The notes under the pieces were generated by a model. The model did not search any database and was not told where the DNA came from. It was given only the letters and a program-made list of their open reading frames with translations. A stretch of DNA of 64,000 nucleotides, taken from CAWCDJ01 sp963836015. Its GTDB lineage: Bacteria; Acidobacteriota; Terriglobia; Bryobacterales; Bryobacteraceae. Made by a program: the position numbers and the translations under genes. This document shows positions 35,509 through 46,700 of the stretch, piece after piece. The stretch's first letter is position 1. Each line of letters opens with the position of its first letter. The DNA is taken from the NCBI GenBank assembly GCA_963836015.1, contig CAWIIF010000008.1, positions 336,865 to 400,864 of the forward strand, in the 5' to 3' direction.

Positions 35509-35997
35509 CTACCAGCCGTGGCGCATTACGGGCTCGCGGGCGAGTGAGACGATGGCGGGGTCCACGAGCTTGCGGAAATCCGCCATGCGCATGTGCACTT
35601 CGTCGCGATGGGTTCCGGCACTGAAGGCGATGGTGTCCTCACCAGCAATGCTGTTGTCGAGATAGACCTTGCAGCCGTAGAGGGCCCCGAACGGCGGCAT
35701 CGCGCCCAATTCGCAATCGGGAAAGAGCTTCCCGAGTTCTTCTTCCGTGGCCAGCCGGACATGGCTCAGCCCCAGTGCTGCCCTTACCTCCTGAAAATCG
35801 ACCAGTTTGTTGGCCGGGATGACGATCATATGGAACTCGCCATCGCCGAATACGACCACCGTTTTGGCCACCTCCCGTGTGGGCAGGTGCTCGACCGCGG
35901 CCACTTCCCGAGCCGTATAGGCCTGAGGGTGAACGGTCAGGGTGTATTCCGCGCGGCGGGAATCGAGGAAACTACGCAGTCGCTCCGAAAGCGGCAT
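35509..35997 (-). CDS. YbaK/ProX-type aminoacyl-tRNA deacylase-like protein
   Basis: The 162-residue protein has the YbaK/aaRS-associated fold: SRRAEYTLTVHPQAYTAREVA at 13-33, KTVVVFGDGEFHMIVIPANKLVDF at 46-68 and MPPFGALYGCKVYLD at 103-117. Known: this family hydrolyses mischarged tRNAs such as Cys-tRNA(Pro) or Ala-tRNA(Pro), or serves as a stand-alone trans-editing domain. No prolyl-tRNA synthetase is adjacent. Catalytic Lys is probably in ANKLV. It lies 51 bases before the start region of the second RND gene's 3' end and on the same strand as the pumps. Confidence 0.8.
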   Translation of the reverse strand: MPLSERLRSFLDSRRAEYTLTVHPQAYTAREVAAVEHLPTREVAKTVVVFGDGEFHMIVIPANKLVDFQEVRAALGLSHVRLATEEELGKLFPDCELGAMPPFGALYGCKVYLDNSIAGEDTIAFSAGTHRDEVHMRMADFRKLVDPAIVSLAREPVMRHGW

Positions 35998-36048
35998 AGG
36001 AACCTCCCCTGATTGAATCTTACGCCCAAACCGCGAAAAACGGCAGGT

Positions 36049-39000
36049 TTAGTCGGCTCCTTCGGGCACGGGCTGCGGCGTACGGTGCGGCAGGGCCCGG
36101 CCGGCCCACAGGCGGAGGCGGTCGAGGTAGAGGTAGATCACGGGGGTGGTGAAGAGCGTCAGCATCTGGCTGACCACCAGGCCGCCCACGATCGTGATGC
36201 CCAGGGGGCGGCGAAGCTCCGACCCGGCGCCGCTTCCGATGGCCAGCGGCACGGCGCCGAGCATGGCCGCGACGGTGGTCATCATGATCGGGCGGAAGCG
36301 CAGCAGGCAGGCTTCATAAATGGCGTCGCGCGAATTCTTGCCCTCCTTGCGCTCTGCTTCCAGTGCGAAATCGATCATCATGATGGCGTTCTTTTTCACG
36401 ATTCCGATCAGCAGGATGATGCCGATGAGGGCGATGACGTTGAGGTCTTCGTGGGTGAGCAGCAGCGCCAGCAGCGCGCCCACGCCGGCGGAGGGCAGGG
36501 TGGAGAGGATGGTGACGGGGTGGACGAAGCTCTCGTAAAGAATTCCAAGAACGATATAGACGGTGACGAGCGCCGCCAGGATCAGGTAGGGCTCGTTGGC
36601 CAGCGAGCTCTGAAACGCCTGCGCGGTTCCCATGAAGCTGCCTTGCACGTTGGCGGGCATTCCGATCTGTCGCTCGGTATCCTGAATCTCGTTTACCGCG
36701 TCACCCAGCGAGATGCCGGGCGCGAGAGCGAAGGAAAGGGTCACGGAGGGGAACTGCCCCTGGTGATTGACGGCAAGAGTGGTGTTGGTCTCCTCCAGGT
36801 GGGCGAAGGAACTGAGCGGCGCTTCCTTCCCGGTGGACGAACGCACGTAGATGGCGCGCAGCGAATCGGGCCCCTGCTGGAAGCGCGGGTCCACCTCCAT
36901 CACCACGAAATACTGATTGAGCGGGGTGTACATGGTGGAGACGTCGCGCTGGCCGAAGGAATCGTATAGGGCGGCGTCGATGGCATCCTGGGTCAGGCCC
37001 AGGCGCGACGCGCTGTCGCGGTCCACGACCAGGCGGGATTCGAGCCCGTGGATCTGCTGGTCGGTGTTGGCGTCGCGGATGTCCGGAAGGGTCCGCATCT
37101 TCTCGAGCAGCTTCTGCGACCACAGGTCGAGGTCGGGCAGGCTGTCGGAGTGCAGGGTGTATTGATACGCGGCGCTGGTGGAGTGGCCGCCGACCCGGAT
37201 ATCCTGCACGGCCTGGAGGTATAGCGTCGCGCCGGGAATGCGCGCCAGCTTGCCGCGCAGGCGGTTGATCACCATGTCTACCGTGACGCCCTTGCGCTGG
37301 TCGAAATCTTTCAACTGCCCGAAGACGCGGCCGGTATTGACGGAGCTGCCGCCGGTGAAGCCGACTACCGTATCGATCGCGGGGTCCTGCTGCACGATGG
37401 AGATGAATTCCGCCAGCTTCTGGCGCATGGCGGGGAAGGAAATATCCTGCGCCCCGACGATCGAGCCCGACAGGCGGCCGGTATCCTGCTGCGGGAAGAA
37501 GCCCTTGGGAACCTTGACGTAGAGCGTAACGCTGAGCCCCACGGCGGCGAGCGTGACCAGCAGCATGGGCTGCGGATGGCGGAGAACCCAGCGGAGAGCG
37601 CCGTCATACTGCCGGAGAACGGCGTTGAAGGTCCATTCACCGGCGCGGTAAAACCAGCCGTGCGTGCGTTCGTGCTCCGACACGAGGAGCCGCGCGCACA
37701 TCATCGGGGTCAAAGTGAGCGAGACCACCAGGGAGACGGCGATGGCCACCGCCAGGGTCACGGCAAATTCGCGGAACAGGCGTCCGACGATTCCGCCCAT
37801 CAGGAGAATGGGGATGAAGACGGCCACCAGCGAGGTGCTCATGGACATCACGGTGAAGCCGATTTCCTTGGAGCCTCGAAAGGCGGCCTGGAGGGGCGCC
37901 ATCCCCTGCTCGAGGTGGCGCGCGATGTTTTCGATGACGACGATGGCATCGTCCACCACGAATCCGGTGGAGATGGTGAGTGCCATCAGCGAGAGATTAT
38001 CGAGCGTGTACCCTACCAGGTACATGACGCCGAATGTTCCCAGCAGCGAAAGGGGCACGGCGACCCCGGGAATCAGGGTGGCCCATCCGTTCCGCAGGAA
38101 CAGGAACACTACCATGACCACCAGGGCGATGGAGAGCATCAGGGTGAACTGCACTTCGTCCACCGAGGAGCGGATGCTGGTGGTGCGGTCGACCACGACG
38201 CCGACGTGGATGGCGGGCGGAATGGACGCTTCCAATAGCGGCAGCAGGGAGCGGACGCGGTCCACGGTCTCGATCATGTTGGCGGCCGGCTGGCGGAAGA
38301 GAATGATGAGCACGGCCGGCTTGCCGTTGTAGAGGCCGGCGTTGCGGCGGTCCTGCACGGAATCGGCCACGGTCGCCACGTCGGAAAGCTGGACGGCGCT
38401 GCCGTTGTGATAGCTGACGACCAGCTTGCCGTAATCGGCCGCTTTGAAAAGCTGGTCGGTGGTCGCAATCTGCCAGCGGCGCTGGCCGGCGCCGAGGCTT
38501 CCGGTGGGGCTGTGGGCGTTGGCGTTCGAGAGCGTGGTGCGCACCTGGTCGAGCCCGATCTGAAAGCTCTCGAGGGCGCGCGGGTTGAGCTCGACGCGCA
38601 CGGCGGGCTTGGCGCCGCCGCCTACCACCACCTGGCCCACGCCTTCGACCTGCGAGAGCTTCTGCGCCAGGATGGAATCGGCGGCATCGTACATCTGGGC
38701 GGTGTTGTAGCTGTCGGAGGTGAGCGCCAGGATCAGGATGGGGGCGTCGGCGGGGTTGACCTTGCGGTAGGTCGGGTTGTTCGGAAGGTTGGGCGGCAGC
38801 TGGCCGCGGGCCGCGTTGATGGCGGCCTGCACGTCGCGCGCGGCGGCATCGATGCTGCGGTTGAGATCGAACTGCAGGGTGATGTTGGTGCTGCCGAGCC
38901 CGCTGGTGGACGTCATCTCGGTAACGCCGGCGATGCGTCCGAACTGCCGTTCGAGGGGGGTGGCCACGGCGGAGGCCATGGTTTCGGGACTGGCGCCCGG

Positions 39001-39153
39001 CAGGCCGGCGTTCACGTTGATGGTGGGGAACTCCACCTCGGGAAGGGGAGCCACCGGAAGCAGGCGGTACGCCACCATCCCGGCCAGCGCCAGCCCGACG
39101 GTCAGAAGCGAGGTGCCGACCGGCCGCTTGATGAATCCGGCGGAGATGCTCAC
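36049..39153 (-). CDS. RND efflux pump inner-membrane subunit (HAE1/MdtC-type), second copy
   Basis: The 1034-residue protein has the complete RND plan: N-terminal AGFIKRPVGTSLLTVGLALAG, porter start LERQFGRIAGVTEM, TM4 Asp pair in GFVVDDAIVVIENIARHLEQG, and IILLIGIVKKNAIMMIDFALE near the C-terminus. Its ATG overlaps the stop of the first RND gene in the form ATGA, so both are made together and probably assemble as a heterotrimer with the adaptor, as MdtBC does with MdtA. No TolC-like gene is in the operon; a separate one would be needed. Confidence 0.94.
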   Translation of the reverse strand: MSISAGFIKRPVGTSLLTVGLALAGMVAYRLLPVAPLPEVEFPTINVNAGLPGASPETMASAVATPLERQFGRIAGVTEMTSTSGLGSTNITLQFDLNRSIDAAARDVQAAINAARGQLPPNLPNNPTYRKVNPADAPILILALTSDSYNTAQMYDAADSILAQKLSQVEGVGQVVVGGGAKPAVRVELNPRALESFQIGLDQVRTTLSNANAHSPTGSLGAGQRRWQIATTDQLFKAADYGKLVVSYHNGSAVQLSDVATVADSVQDRRNAGLYNGKPAVLIILFRQPAANMIETVDRVRSLLPLLEASIPPAIHVGVVVDRTTSIRSSVDEVQFTLMLSIALVVMVVFLFLRNGWATLIPGVAVPLSLLGTFGVMYLVGYTLDNLSLMALTISTGFVVDDAIVVIENIARHLEQGMAPLQAAFRGSKEIGFTVMSMSTSLVAVFIPILLMGGIVGRLFREFAVTLAVAIAVSLVVSLTLTPMMCARLLVSEHERTHGWFYRAGEWTFNAVLRQYDGALRWVLRHPQPMLLVTLAAVGLSVTLYVKVPKGFFPQQDTGRLSGSIVGAQDISFPAMRQKLAEFISIVQQDPAIDTVVGFTGGSSVNTGRVFGQLKDFDQRKGVTVDMVINRLRGKLARIPGATLYLQAVQDIRVGGHSTSAAYQYTLHSDSLPDLDLWSQKLLEKMRTLPDIRDANTDQQIHGLESRLVVDRDSASRLGLTQDAIDAALYDSFGQRDVSTMYTPLNQYFVVMEVDPRFQQGPDSLRAIYVRSSTGKEAPLSSFAHLEETNTTLAVNHQGQFPSVTLSFALAPGISLGDAVNEIQDTERQIGMPANVQGSFMGTAQAFQSSLANEPYLILAALVTVYIVLGILYESFVHPVTILSTLPSAGVGALLALLLTHEDLNVIALIGIILLIGIVKKNAIMMIDFALEAERKEGKNSRDAIYEACLLRFRPIMMTTVAAMLGAVPLAIGSGAGSELRRPLGITIVGGLVVSQMLTLFTTPVIYLYLDRLRLWAGRALPHRTPQPVPEGAD

Positions 39154-42100
39154 GGCGCTTCCACGGCGGTTTGCCGGCCCTCCGCATAGCTGCCGGCGCG
39201 AAGCCGGCTCAGGCGCTTCGCCAGGCGGTCGAAATAGAGATAGACCACCGGAGTGGTGTAGAGGGTCAGCACCTGGCTGACCAGCAGCCCGCCGACGATG
39301 GTGATGCCCAGCGGGCGCCGGAGCTCCGAGCCGGTTCCGGAGCCGAACGCCAGCGGAATGGCGCCCAGCAGGGCCGCCATGGTGGTCATCATGATGGGAC
39401 GAAAGCGCAGCAGGCAGGCCTGGTAGATGGATTCGTCGGGCGGCTTGCCCTGCTCGCGCTCGGCTTCCAGCGCGAAGTCGATCATCATGATGGCGTTCTT
39501 CTTGACAATGCCGATCAGCAGGATGACGCCGATCAGCGAGATGACGTTGAAATCGTTGTGCGTCACGAGGAGCGCGAGGATGGCGCCCACGCCGGCCGAA
39601 GGCAGGGTCGAAAGAATCGTGATGGGGTGGATGTAGCTCTCGTAGAGCACGCCCAGCACGATGTAGACGGTAATCAGGGCGGCCAGGATGAGGAGCGGCT
39701 CGTTGGCCAGCGAGCTCTGGAAGGCCTGGGCCGTGCCCTGGAAGCTGGCCTGGATACTGGCGGGAAATCCGATCTGCTGTTCGGCGCCGCGAATGACCTG
39801 GACCGCGTCGCCGAGCGAGACTCCGGGGGCCAGGTTGAAGGAGACGGTGACCGCCGGGAACTGACCCTGGTGGGAGACCACCAGCGGCGTGTTGGTGGTC
39901 TCGAAGTGCGCGATCTGGCTGAGCGGCACCTGGCTGAGCGGCGCCTGGGCGTTGTTGTTGGCGTGGACGTAGATCTTGTCCAGGTCGGCGGGGGTGCGCT
40001 GGAACCGCGGATCCACTTCCAGCACGACGTGGTACTGGTTGAGCTGCGTAAAGATGGTGGAGACCAGGCGCTGCCCGAAGGCGTCGTAGAGTGTATCGTC
40101 GATGTTCTGCGGAGTGATGCCGAAGCGCGAGGCGGTGCTGCGGTCGATGACCAGGGTCTCCTTGAGACCCCCGGTCTGCATATCGCTGGCCACATCACGA
40201 AGCTCGGGCCTCGAACGCAGCTTGTCCAGCAGGCGGGGCACCCACACCGAAAGCTCGGCGGCGTTCGCGTCTTCCAGGCTGTACTGGAATTGCGTGCGCG
40301 AAACGCGGTCTTCGATGGTCAGGTCCTGCACGGGCTGCATGTAGAGCATGATTCCCTGGACGGCGTTGACGCGGGGCTCGAGGCGCCGGATGATGTCGCT
40401 GGCGGAGGCGCTGCGCTCCTCGAGGGGCTTCAGGTTGATCTGGATGCGGCCGCTGTTGGTGGTGGCGTTGGTCCCGTCGATGCCGATGTAGGAGGAGAGC
40501 GACGCTACATCCGGATCCTTGAGAATCGCGGCGGCCATCGCCTCCTGCCGCTGGGCCATGGCGGAGAACGAGATGGTTTCGTTGGCCTCGGTGATCCCCA
40601 GGATCACGCCGGTATCCTGCACCGGGAAGAAGCCCTTGGGCACGTAGATGTAGAGCAGGATGGTGGCAACCAGGGTGGCGGCGGTAATGAACAGCGTGGT
40701 GCGCTGATATCGCAGGACAAAACTCAGGGTGGTGCCGTACCACGAGATGATGCGCTCGAAGAAGCGCTCGGATACACGGTAAAACCAGCCCTGCTGCGAT
40801 TCCGGGGTGTGGCGCAGCAGCAGGGCCGACATCATGGGGGTGAGGGTGAGCGAGACCACCGCCGAGACCAGGATGGTGACGGCCAGGGTGACGGCGAACT
40901 CGCGGAACAGGCGGCCCACGATCTCGCCCATGAACAGCAGGGGGATCAGCACGGCGATCAGCGAGACGGTGAGAGAAACGATGGTGAAGCCGATCTGCTC
41001 GGAACCTTTGAGCGCCGCCTGCAGGGGCGAATCGCCCATCTCGATGAACCGCGCGATATTCTCGATCATCACGATGGCATCGTCCACCACGAAGCCGGTG
41101 GAGATGGTGAGCGCCATCAAGGTCAGGTTGTTGAGGCTGTACCCCAGCATGTACATGACGCCGAACGTGCCGACGATCGAGAGCGGCACCGCGATGCTGG
41201 GGATGACGGTGGCCGAAACACTGCGCAGGAAGAGGAAGATCACCAGCACCACCAGCCCGATGGTGAGCATCAGGGAGAACTGCACATCCTTGACGGAGGC
41301 GCGTATGGTGGTGGTGCGGTCGGTGAGCACGCGCACGTTGATGGACTGCGGGAGCGTGGCCCTCAATTGGGGCAGAAGGTGCTCGATGCTGTCCACTACG
41401 GCGATGATGTTGGCCCCCGGCTGGCGCTGGATATTGACGATCACTGCCGGAGTGGTGTTCATCCAGGCGGCCTGCCGGTCGTTCTCGGCGCCTTCCACGA
41501 CGTTGGCGACGTCCGAGAAGCGGATGGCGGCCCCGTTGCGATAAGCGACGATGACGGAGGCGTACTGGTCGGGCGTCATCAACTGATCGTTGGCGCCGAT
41601 GGTGAAAGACTGGCGGCGGTTCTCGAGGTTCCCTTTGGCCTGGTTGACGTTGGCCGTGCCGAGCGCGGTGCGCAGGTCTTCCAGGCTGAGCCCGTAGGAC
41701 GCCAGCGCCGTGGGGTTGGCCTGGATGCGAACCGCCGGACGCTGGCCGCCCCCGATGGTCACCAGCCCGACGCCCGGAAGCTGTGAGATCTTCTGGGCCA
41801 GGGTGGTATCGGCGTAGTCTTCCACCTGGCGCAGGGGCAAGCTGGCGGAGGTCAGCGCCAGGGTGATGACGGGCGCGTCCGCCGGGTTGCTCTTGCTGTA
41901 GATCGGGGGATTGGGCAGGTCGCGAGGCAGGTAGGTGCCGGAGGCATTGATGGCGGCCTGCACTTCCTGCTCGGCCACGTCGATGTTGAGGTTGAGATCG
42001 AACTGCAGGACCAGGATGGAGCTGCCGAAGGAGCTGAGCGAAGTCATCTGCTTCAGCCCGGGCACCTGGCCGAACTGCCGCTCGAGGGGAGCGGTGACCG

Positions 42101-42284
42101 AAGACGCCATTACCTCAGGGCTCGCCCCGGGGTAAAAGGTGAGCACCTGGATGGTCGGGTAGTCCACTTCGGGCAGGGCGGACACCGGCAACTGGCGGTA
42201 GGCTACAAACCCGGCCAGCAGGATGCCGGTCATCAGCAGGGATGTCGCCACCGGCCGCAGAATAAACGGCCGCGACGGACTCAT
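39150..42284 (-). CDS. RND efflux pump inner-membrane subunit (HAE1/MdtB-type), first copy
   Basis: The 1044-residue protein begins RPFILRPVATSLLMTGILLAG and shows all family blocks: LERQFGQVPGLKQMTS, TM4 GFVVDDAIVMIENIARFIEMG with the two relay Asp residues, and ILLIGIVKKNAIMMIDFA. Start and stop overlap the adaptor gene (42281-42284) and the second RND gene (39150-39153) by four bases each, giving strict translational coupling. The whole set is of the MdtABC class, which exports bile salts, novobiocin, flavonoids and other amphiphiles in enterobacteria; the substrate here is unknown. Confidence 0.94.
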   Translation of the reverse strand: MSPSRPFILRPVATSLLMTGILLAGFVAYRQLPVSALPEVDYPTIQVLTFYPGASPEVMASSVTAPLERQFGQVPGLKQMTSLSSFGSSILVLQFDLNLNIDVAEQEVQAAINASGTYLPRDLPNPPIYSKSNPADAPVITLALTSASLPLRQVEDYADTTLAQKISQLPGVGLVTIGGGQRPAVRIQANPTALASYGLSLEDLRTALGTANVNQAKGNLENRRQSFTIGANDQLMTPDQYASVIVAYRNGAAIRFSDVANVVEGAENDRQAAWMNTTPAVIVNIQRQPGANIIAVVDSIEHLLPQLRATLPQSINVRVLTDRTTTIRASVKDVQFSLMLTIGLVVLVIFLFLRSVSATVIPSIAVPLSIVGTFGVMYMLGYSLNNLTLMALTISTGFVVDDAIVMIENIARFIEMGDSPLQAALKGSEQIGFTIVSLTVSLIAVLIPLLFMGEIVGRLFREFAVTLAVTILVSAVVSLTLTPMMSALLLRHTPESQQGWFYRVSERFFERIISWYGTTLSFVLRYQRTTLFITAATLVATILLYIYVPKGFFPVQDTGVILGITEANETISFSAMAQRQEAMAAAILKDPDVASLSSYIGIDGTNATTNSGRIQINLKPLEERSASASDIIRRLEPRVNAVQGIMLYMQPVQDLTIEDRVSRTQFQYSLEDANAAELSVWVPRLLDKLRSRPELRDVASDMQTGGLKETLVIDRSTASRFGITPQNIDDTLYDAFGQRLVSTIFTQLNQYHVVLEVDPRFQRTPADLDKIYVHANNNAQAPLSQVPLSQIAHFETTNTPLVVSHQGQFPAVTVSFNLAPGVSLGDAVQVIRGAEQQIGFPASIQASFQGTAQAFQSSLANEPLLILAALITVYIVLGVLYESYIHPITILSTLPSAGVGAILALLVTHNDFNVISLIGVILLIGIVKKNAIMMIDFALEAEREQGKPPDESIYQACLLRFRPIMMTTMAALLGAIPLAFGSGTGSELRRPLGITIVGGLLVSQVLTLYTTPVVYLYFDRLAKRLSRLRAGSYAEGRQTAVEAP

Positions 42285-43555
42285 TGCGGGGTGCCGGCCG
42301 GCGCGGCTGCCGGCGCCTCGGCCCGGACGGTGACCTTGCTGCCGTCCTGCAGTTTATCCTCCCCGTCGGTTACGACCCGGTCGCCCGGCGCCAGACCTTT
42401 GGTGATCTGCTGGTTGCCGCCTTCCGAAATCCCCAGGGTCACGGTGCGCATGGAGGCCGTGCCGTCGGAACCCACGATCCAGACATAGGCGCCCTGCGGC
42501 CCGCGCTGCACGGCCGCCACAGGTACGATCACGACGCCGTGCTTGATCTCGAGCAGCAAACGGCAGTTGACGAACTGCTGCGGGAACAGGACCTCGTTCT
42601 CGTTGGAAAAAACGGCCTTGAGGCGGGAGGTTCCGGTGTTCGGATCGATCTGGTTATCCACCGTTTCGAGCGTGCCGGTAGCGATCTTGACCTGGTCGGC
42701 GCGGTCGTAGGCTTCGACCGGCAGGTGCGCTCCGGCGCGCAGCTTGACCAGTACCTGCGGCAACTGATCGGCGGGTATGGTGAAGAGCACCGCGATCGGC
42801 TGCATCTGGGTGATCACCGCCATGGGCGTCTGATCGGTGGCGTGGACGATATTGCCGACATCCACCTGGCGCAGGCCGATGCGTCCGGCGATGGGAGCGG
42901 TGATTTTCGTGAACTGCAGATTGAGCTTGGCGCTTTCGATGGCCGCTTTGTCGGCCTCGATGGTTCCCTCGAACTGGCCGACCTGCGCGCCCTGCGTGTC
43001 GTATTGCTGCTTGGCGATCACTCCGGCGTTCCACAGCGCGTCATAGCGCTTGAGGTTGACCTGGGCGTCATTGAGCTGGGCCTGGTCGCGGGCAAGCTGG
43101 CCTTCGGCCTGGTCGAGCGCGGCCTGGTAGGTGCGGGGGTCGATCTGGACCAGTAACTGGCCCTGCTCGACGTGCTGCCCCTCTTTGAAATCGACAACCA
43201 CAATCGGGCCGTCCACGCGGGTCTTGATGTTGTCGGTATTGTAGGCAGTCACCGTGCCCAACCCGCGCAGATAGACCGGCATATCTCCGGTGCGCACGAC
43301 CGCCGCCGCCACGGACTCGGAGCGGTTCGCCAGGCGCGCGGCCTGATCCGCGTCCTTGGCAGCTTTTACCTGTTCGGCATTCTGGTAGTAGCGAAACGCG
43401 CCGTAGCCCAGGCCCCCGAGCACCAGCAGCCATACCCAGCCCCAGCCCCGGCGGCGCCGCCGCGGAGCCGGCGGGAGAGGGTGCAAAGCCGGCTTGCCGT
43501 TGCCATGTGTTTCGGCAGGTAGGGTCAAGCCTTTGGTTTCTTGGTGTTCGATCAT
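42281..43555 (-). CDS. RND efflux periplasmic adaptor (MdtA-like)
   Basis: Start at 43555 gives MIEHQETKGLTLPAETHG; eight upstream codons from a GTG are possible. The 424-residue protein has a cytosolic tail, one TM helix (about 45-60, WGWVWLLVLGGLGYGAF) and the adaptor body: biotinyl-lipoyl half LGTVTAYNTDNIKTRVDGPIVVV, coiled-coil LDQAEGQLARDQAQLNDAQV, a second lipoyl half with AGRIGLRQVDVGNIVHATD and a beta-barrel. It bridges RND trimer and outer-membrane channel. It is the first gene of the efflux operon and divergent from the GH2 gene, 174 bases apart. Confidence 0.93.
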   Translation of the reverse strand: MIEHQETKGLTLPAETHGNGKPALHPLPPAPRRRRRGWGWVWLLVLGGLGYGAFRYYQNAEQVKAAKDADQAARLANRSESVAAAVVRTGDMPVYLRGLGTVTAYNTDNIKTRVDGPIVVVDFKEGQHVEQGQLLVQIDPRTYQAALDQAEGQLARDQAQLNDAQVNLKRYDALWNAGVIAKQQYDTQGAQVGQFEGTIEADKAAIESAKLNLQFTKITAPIAGRIGLRQVDVGNIVHATDQTPMAVITQMQPIAVLFTIPADQLPQVLVKLRAGAHLPVEAYDRADQVKIATGTLETVDNQIDPNTGTSRLKAVFSNENEVLFPQQFVNCRLLLEIKHGVVIVPVAAVQRGPQGAYVWIVGSDGTASMRTVTLGISEGGNQQITKGLAPGDRVVTDGEDKLQDGSKVTVRAEAPAAAPAGTPQ

Positions 43556-43729
43556 GTCGGTTGACCGCACGCGGACCACATCCCCATGTTTATCAGACGA
43601 CGTACGGCTACCCCCCTGTTACCCGCAAGGGAGTAGCCAATCTGGGCTATCGCAAGCCGGGGCTGTGAGTTCGCAGACGCTGAATTTCGCCAGGCGCGTT
43701 CTGCTATGCTCGCTACTTCGGATACCAGC

Positions 43730-46700
43730 ATGCGAATCACCATTCTGCTCCTCTTAGGAATCGCGATGGCGGCGCCGGCCGCGGACAAGCCGGAGTGGGA
43801 CAACCCGGCTATCGTGCACGTGGGAACCCAGAAGCCGCACAACACCTTGATGGTGTACCCATCGGCCGAGCTGGCGCGGACCGGAGACCGGGCGAAGTCC
43901 CCCTGGTTCCTGCTATTGAACGGGACCTGGAAGTTCCACGGCACCTCGCGTCCTTCGGAACGCCCCGTGGATTTCTACCGGACCGATTTCAGCGACGCGT
44001 CCTGGGGGACCATCCCGGTGCCGTCGAGCTGGCAGATGCACGGTTTCGACATCCCGATCTACACGAACATTATTTATCCGTGGCCCCAGGATCCCAACAA
44101 GCCGCCCCAGGTGCCCTACGATTACAACCCGGTGGGCAGCTACCGGATGCGCTTCACGGTGCCGGCGGGATGGGAGGGGCGGCAGGTCTACCTGCATTTC
44201 GACGGCGTGGATTCGGCATTCTACGCGTGGGTAAACGGCAAGAAACTGGGTTACAGCGAAGACAGCCGCACGCCGGCCGAGTTCGACATTACGCCCTACC
44301 TCAAGCCGGGCAGCAACCTCCTGGCGGTGGAGGTCTACCGCTTCGGCGACGGCGCATTCCTCGAAGACCAGGACATGTGGCGGATGAGCGGCATCTTCCG
44401 CGACGTGTACCTGTTCGCGACACCCCAGCAGCACGTGCGCGATTTCGAGATCCACACGGACCTGGACGATCAATATCGCGATGCCACGCTGCGGGTAAAG
44501 GCGGCGCTCGCCAACACGTCGGAAAAGGCGTCGAAAGTAACGATCACGGCGGCCCTTTCGGATGCCGCGGGGCAGGCGGTCGGGAAGCCGGCTACGGTGA
44601 CGGTGGAGGCAGGCGCGAAATCCGAAATCGGCGAAGAGCTGGCGATCCCGGTGACGGCTCCGCGCAAGTGGTCGGCCGAAGATCCCTACCTTTATAAGCT
44701 GCTGCTGACGGTGAAGAACTCCGCCGGCGCGGTGATCGAAGTGATTCCGCAGAACGTGGGCTTCCGGCGCGTGGAGATCCGCAACGGGCGCTTCCTGATC
44801 AACGGCCAGGCGGTGTTGATCAAAGGCGTCAACCGGCACGAGCACGACGAGGTGACGGCCAAGTACGTCACGGTGGAATCGATGCTGCGCGACATCAAGC
44901 TGATGAAACAGTTCAATGTGAACGCGGTGCGGACGTCGCACTATCCCAACACTCCGGCGTGGTACGACCTGTGCGACCGCTATGGGATTTACGTGCTCGA
45001 CGAAGCCAACATCGAGTGCCATCACTACGGCAACAATATACACAACCGCCTGACCAACGATCCGGCGTGGCAGACCGCCTACCTGGACCGCGTCGAGCGG
45101 ATGGTGGAGCGCGATAAGAACCACGCCTCGGTGGTCATCTGGTCGATGGGGAACGAATCGGGCGACGGTCCGAACGCCGCGGCCGCGTACCACTGGACCA
45201 AACAGCGCGACCCGGGCCGTCCTTTCCACTACGAGGGCACGACGGCGCACGGCGGATCGAATGCCGACATCAACTCCTTCATGTACCCGACGCCCGAGCG
45301 CGTCAGGCAGGCTGCCGCGGCGCGTCCCGAGATGCCGCTGATTCTTTGCGAGTACTCGCACGCCATGGGCAACTCCAACGGCGGGCTGAAGGAATATTGG
45401 GACATCTTCTACTCCGGCACCAACGCGCAGGGAGCGTTCGTGTGGGATTGGGTGGACCAGGGGATCAAGCTTCCGGTGCCGGGCGAATATCGCGCCAACA
45501 CCGCCAAGACCACGTTCCTGGCGTATGGAGGCTGGTGGGAGGACAAGAGCGGCGTCCGCAACGACAACGATTTCAACAACAACGGGCTGGTCTCGGCCGA
45601 TCGCGTGCCGCATCCCGGGCTGTACGCCCTCAAGTACGTCTATCGCAACCTGCACGTGACGCCGGTGGACCTCGCGGCCGGCACCGTCAAGGTGAAGAAC
45701 TGGTTCGATTTCATGAACCCCAAGGATTATGCGGAAGGCACCTGGGAAGTAAAGGCGGGCGGCCGCACGCTGGCCGCCGGAACACTGCCCGCGCTCGACC
45801 TCGCGCCTCGCGAAGAGAAGGAATACACGCTGAAGCTGCCCAAGATCGAGGCGCAGCCGGGGGTCGAGTACTGGCTCAACTTCAGCTTCAAGCTGAAGAA
45901 CGCGACGCTGTGGGCCCCGGCGGGACACGAAATCGCCTGGGACCAGTTCGAGCTGCCGGCCTCCGCGCCGGCCGCGCGCTTCTCCGCGCCGAAATCGGCG
46001 CTGCTCGAGATGAAGGACAATCCGGACGATGCGACCATCACCGGCAAGGGGTTCTCGCTCCGCTTCGATAAGAAAGAAGGCGTGATCGAGCAGTACCGTT
46101 ACAAAGGTGTGACGCTGCTCGAGCGGGGTCCGGCTCCGGACTTCTGGCGCGCGCCCACCAACAACGACCGCGGCGCCTGGAAGGTTTTCAACCGGCGGGC
46201 GCAGTCCGACAAGGCTTACAACATCGCACTGTGGGAGGATGCGGGGCCTCGTTGGGACGTGAAGGATGTGCACATCGACCGGATCGACGACGGCACCGTG
46301 AAAATCACGGTAAGCGCGGAGCTTCCCGGTGTGGGCGCCGGGTACACCATGACCTACACGGTCTATGGCACGGGCGATGTGGTGGTGGAATCCAGCTACA
46401 AGCCGGGCTCGGAGAAGGTCGCCATGATGCCGCGCTTCGGAAATGAGCTGGTGGTGGCGCCGGGGCTCGAAAACATTACCTGGTACGGACGCGGTCCGAA
46501 AGAGACCATGATCGACCGGGAATTCGAGCGCGTCGGCGTGTATTCCAGCACGGTGGACAAGGAGTGGGTGGATTACATGCGCCCGCAGGAGAACGGCAAC
46601 AAGACGGACGTCCGCTGGGTGAAGCTGACGAACGCGGAAGGCGTGGGCTTGATGGCCGTAGGCGCGCCGTCCCTGAACGTCACGGCGCGGCACTATACCA

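Noticed and set aside
39171..41786. An 871-codon frame antisense to the first RND gene
   Set aside because: Same cause; the RND gene on the minus strand has every family block.
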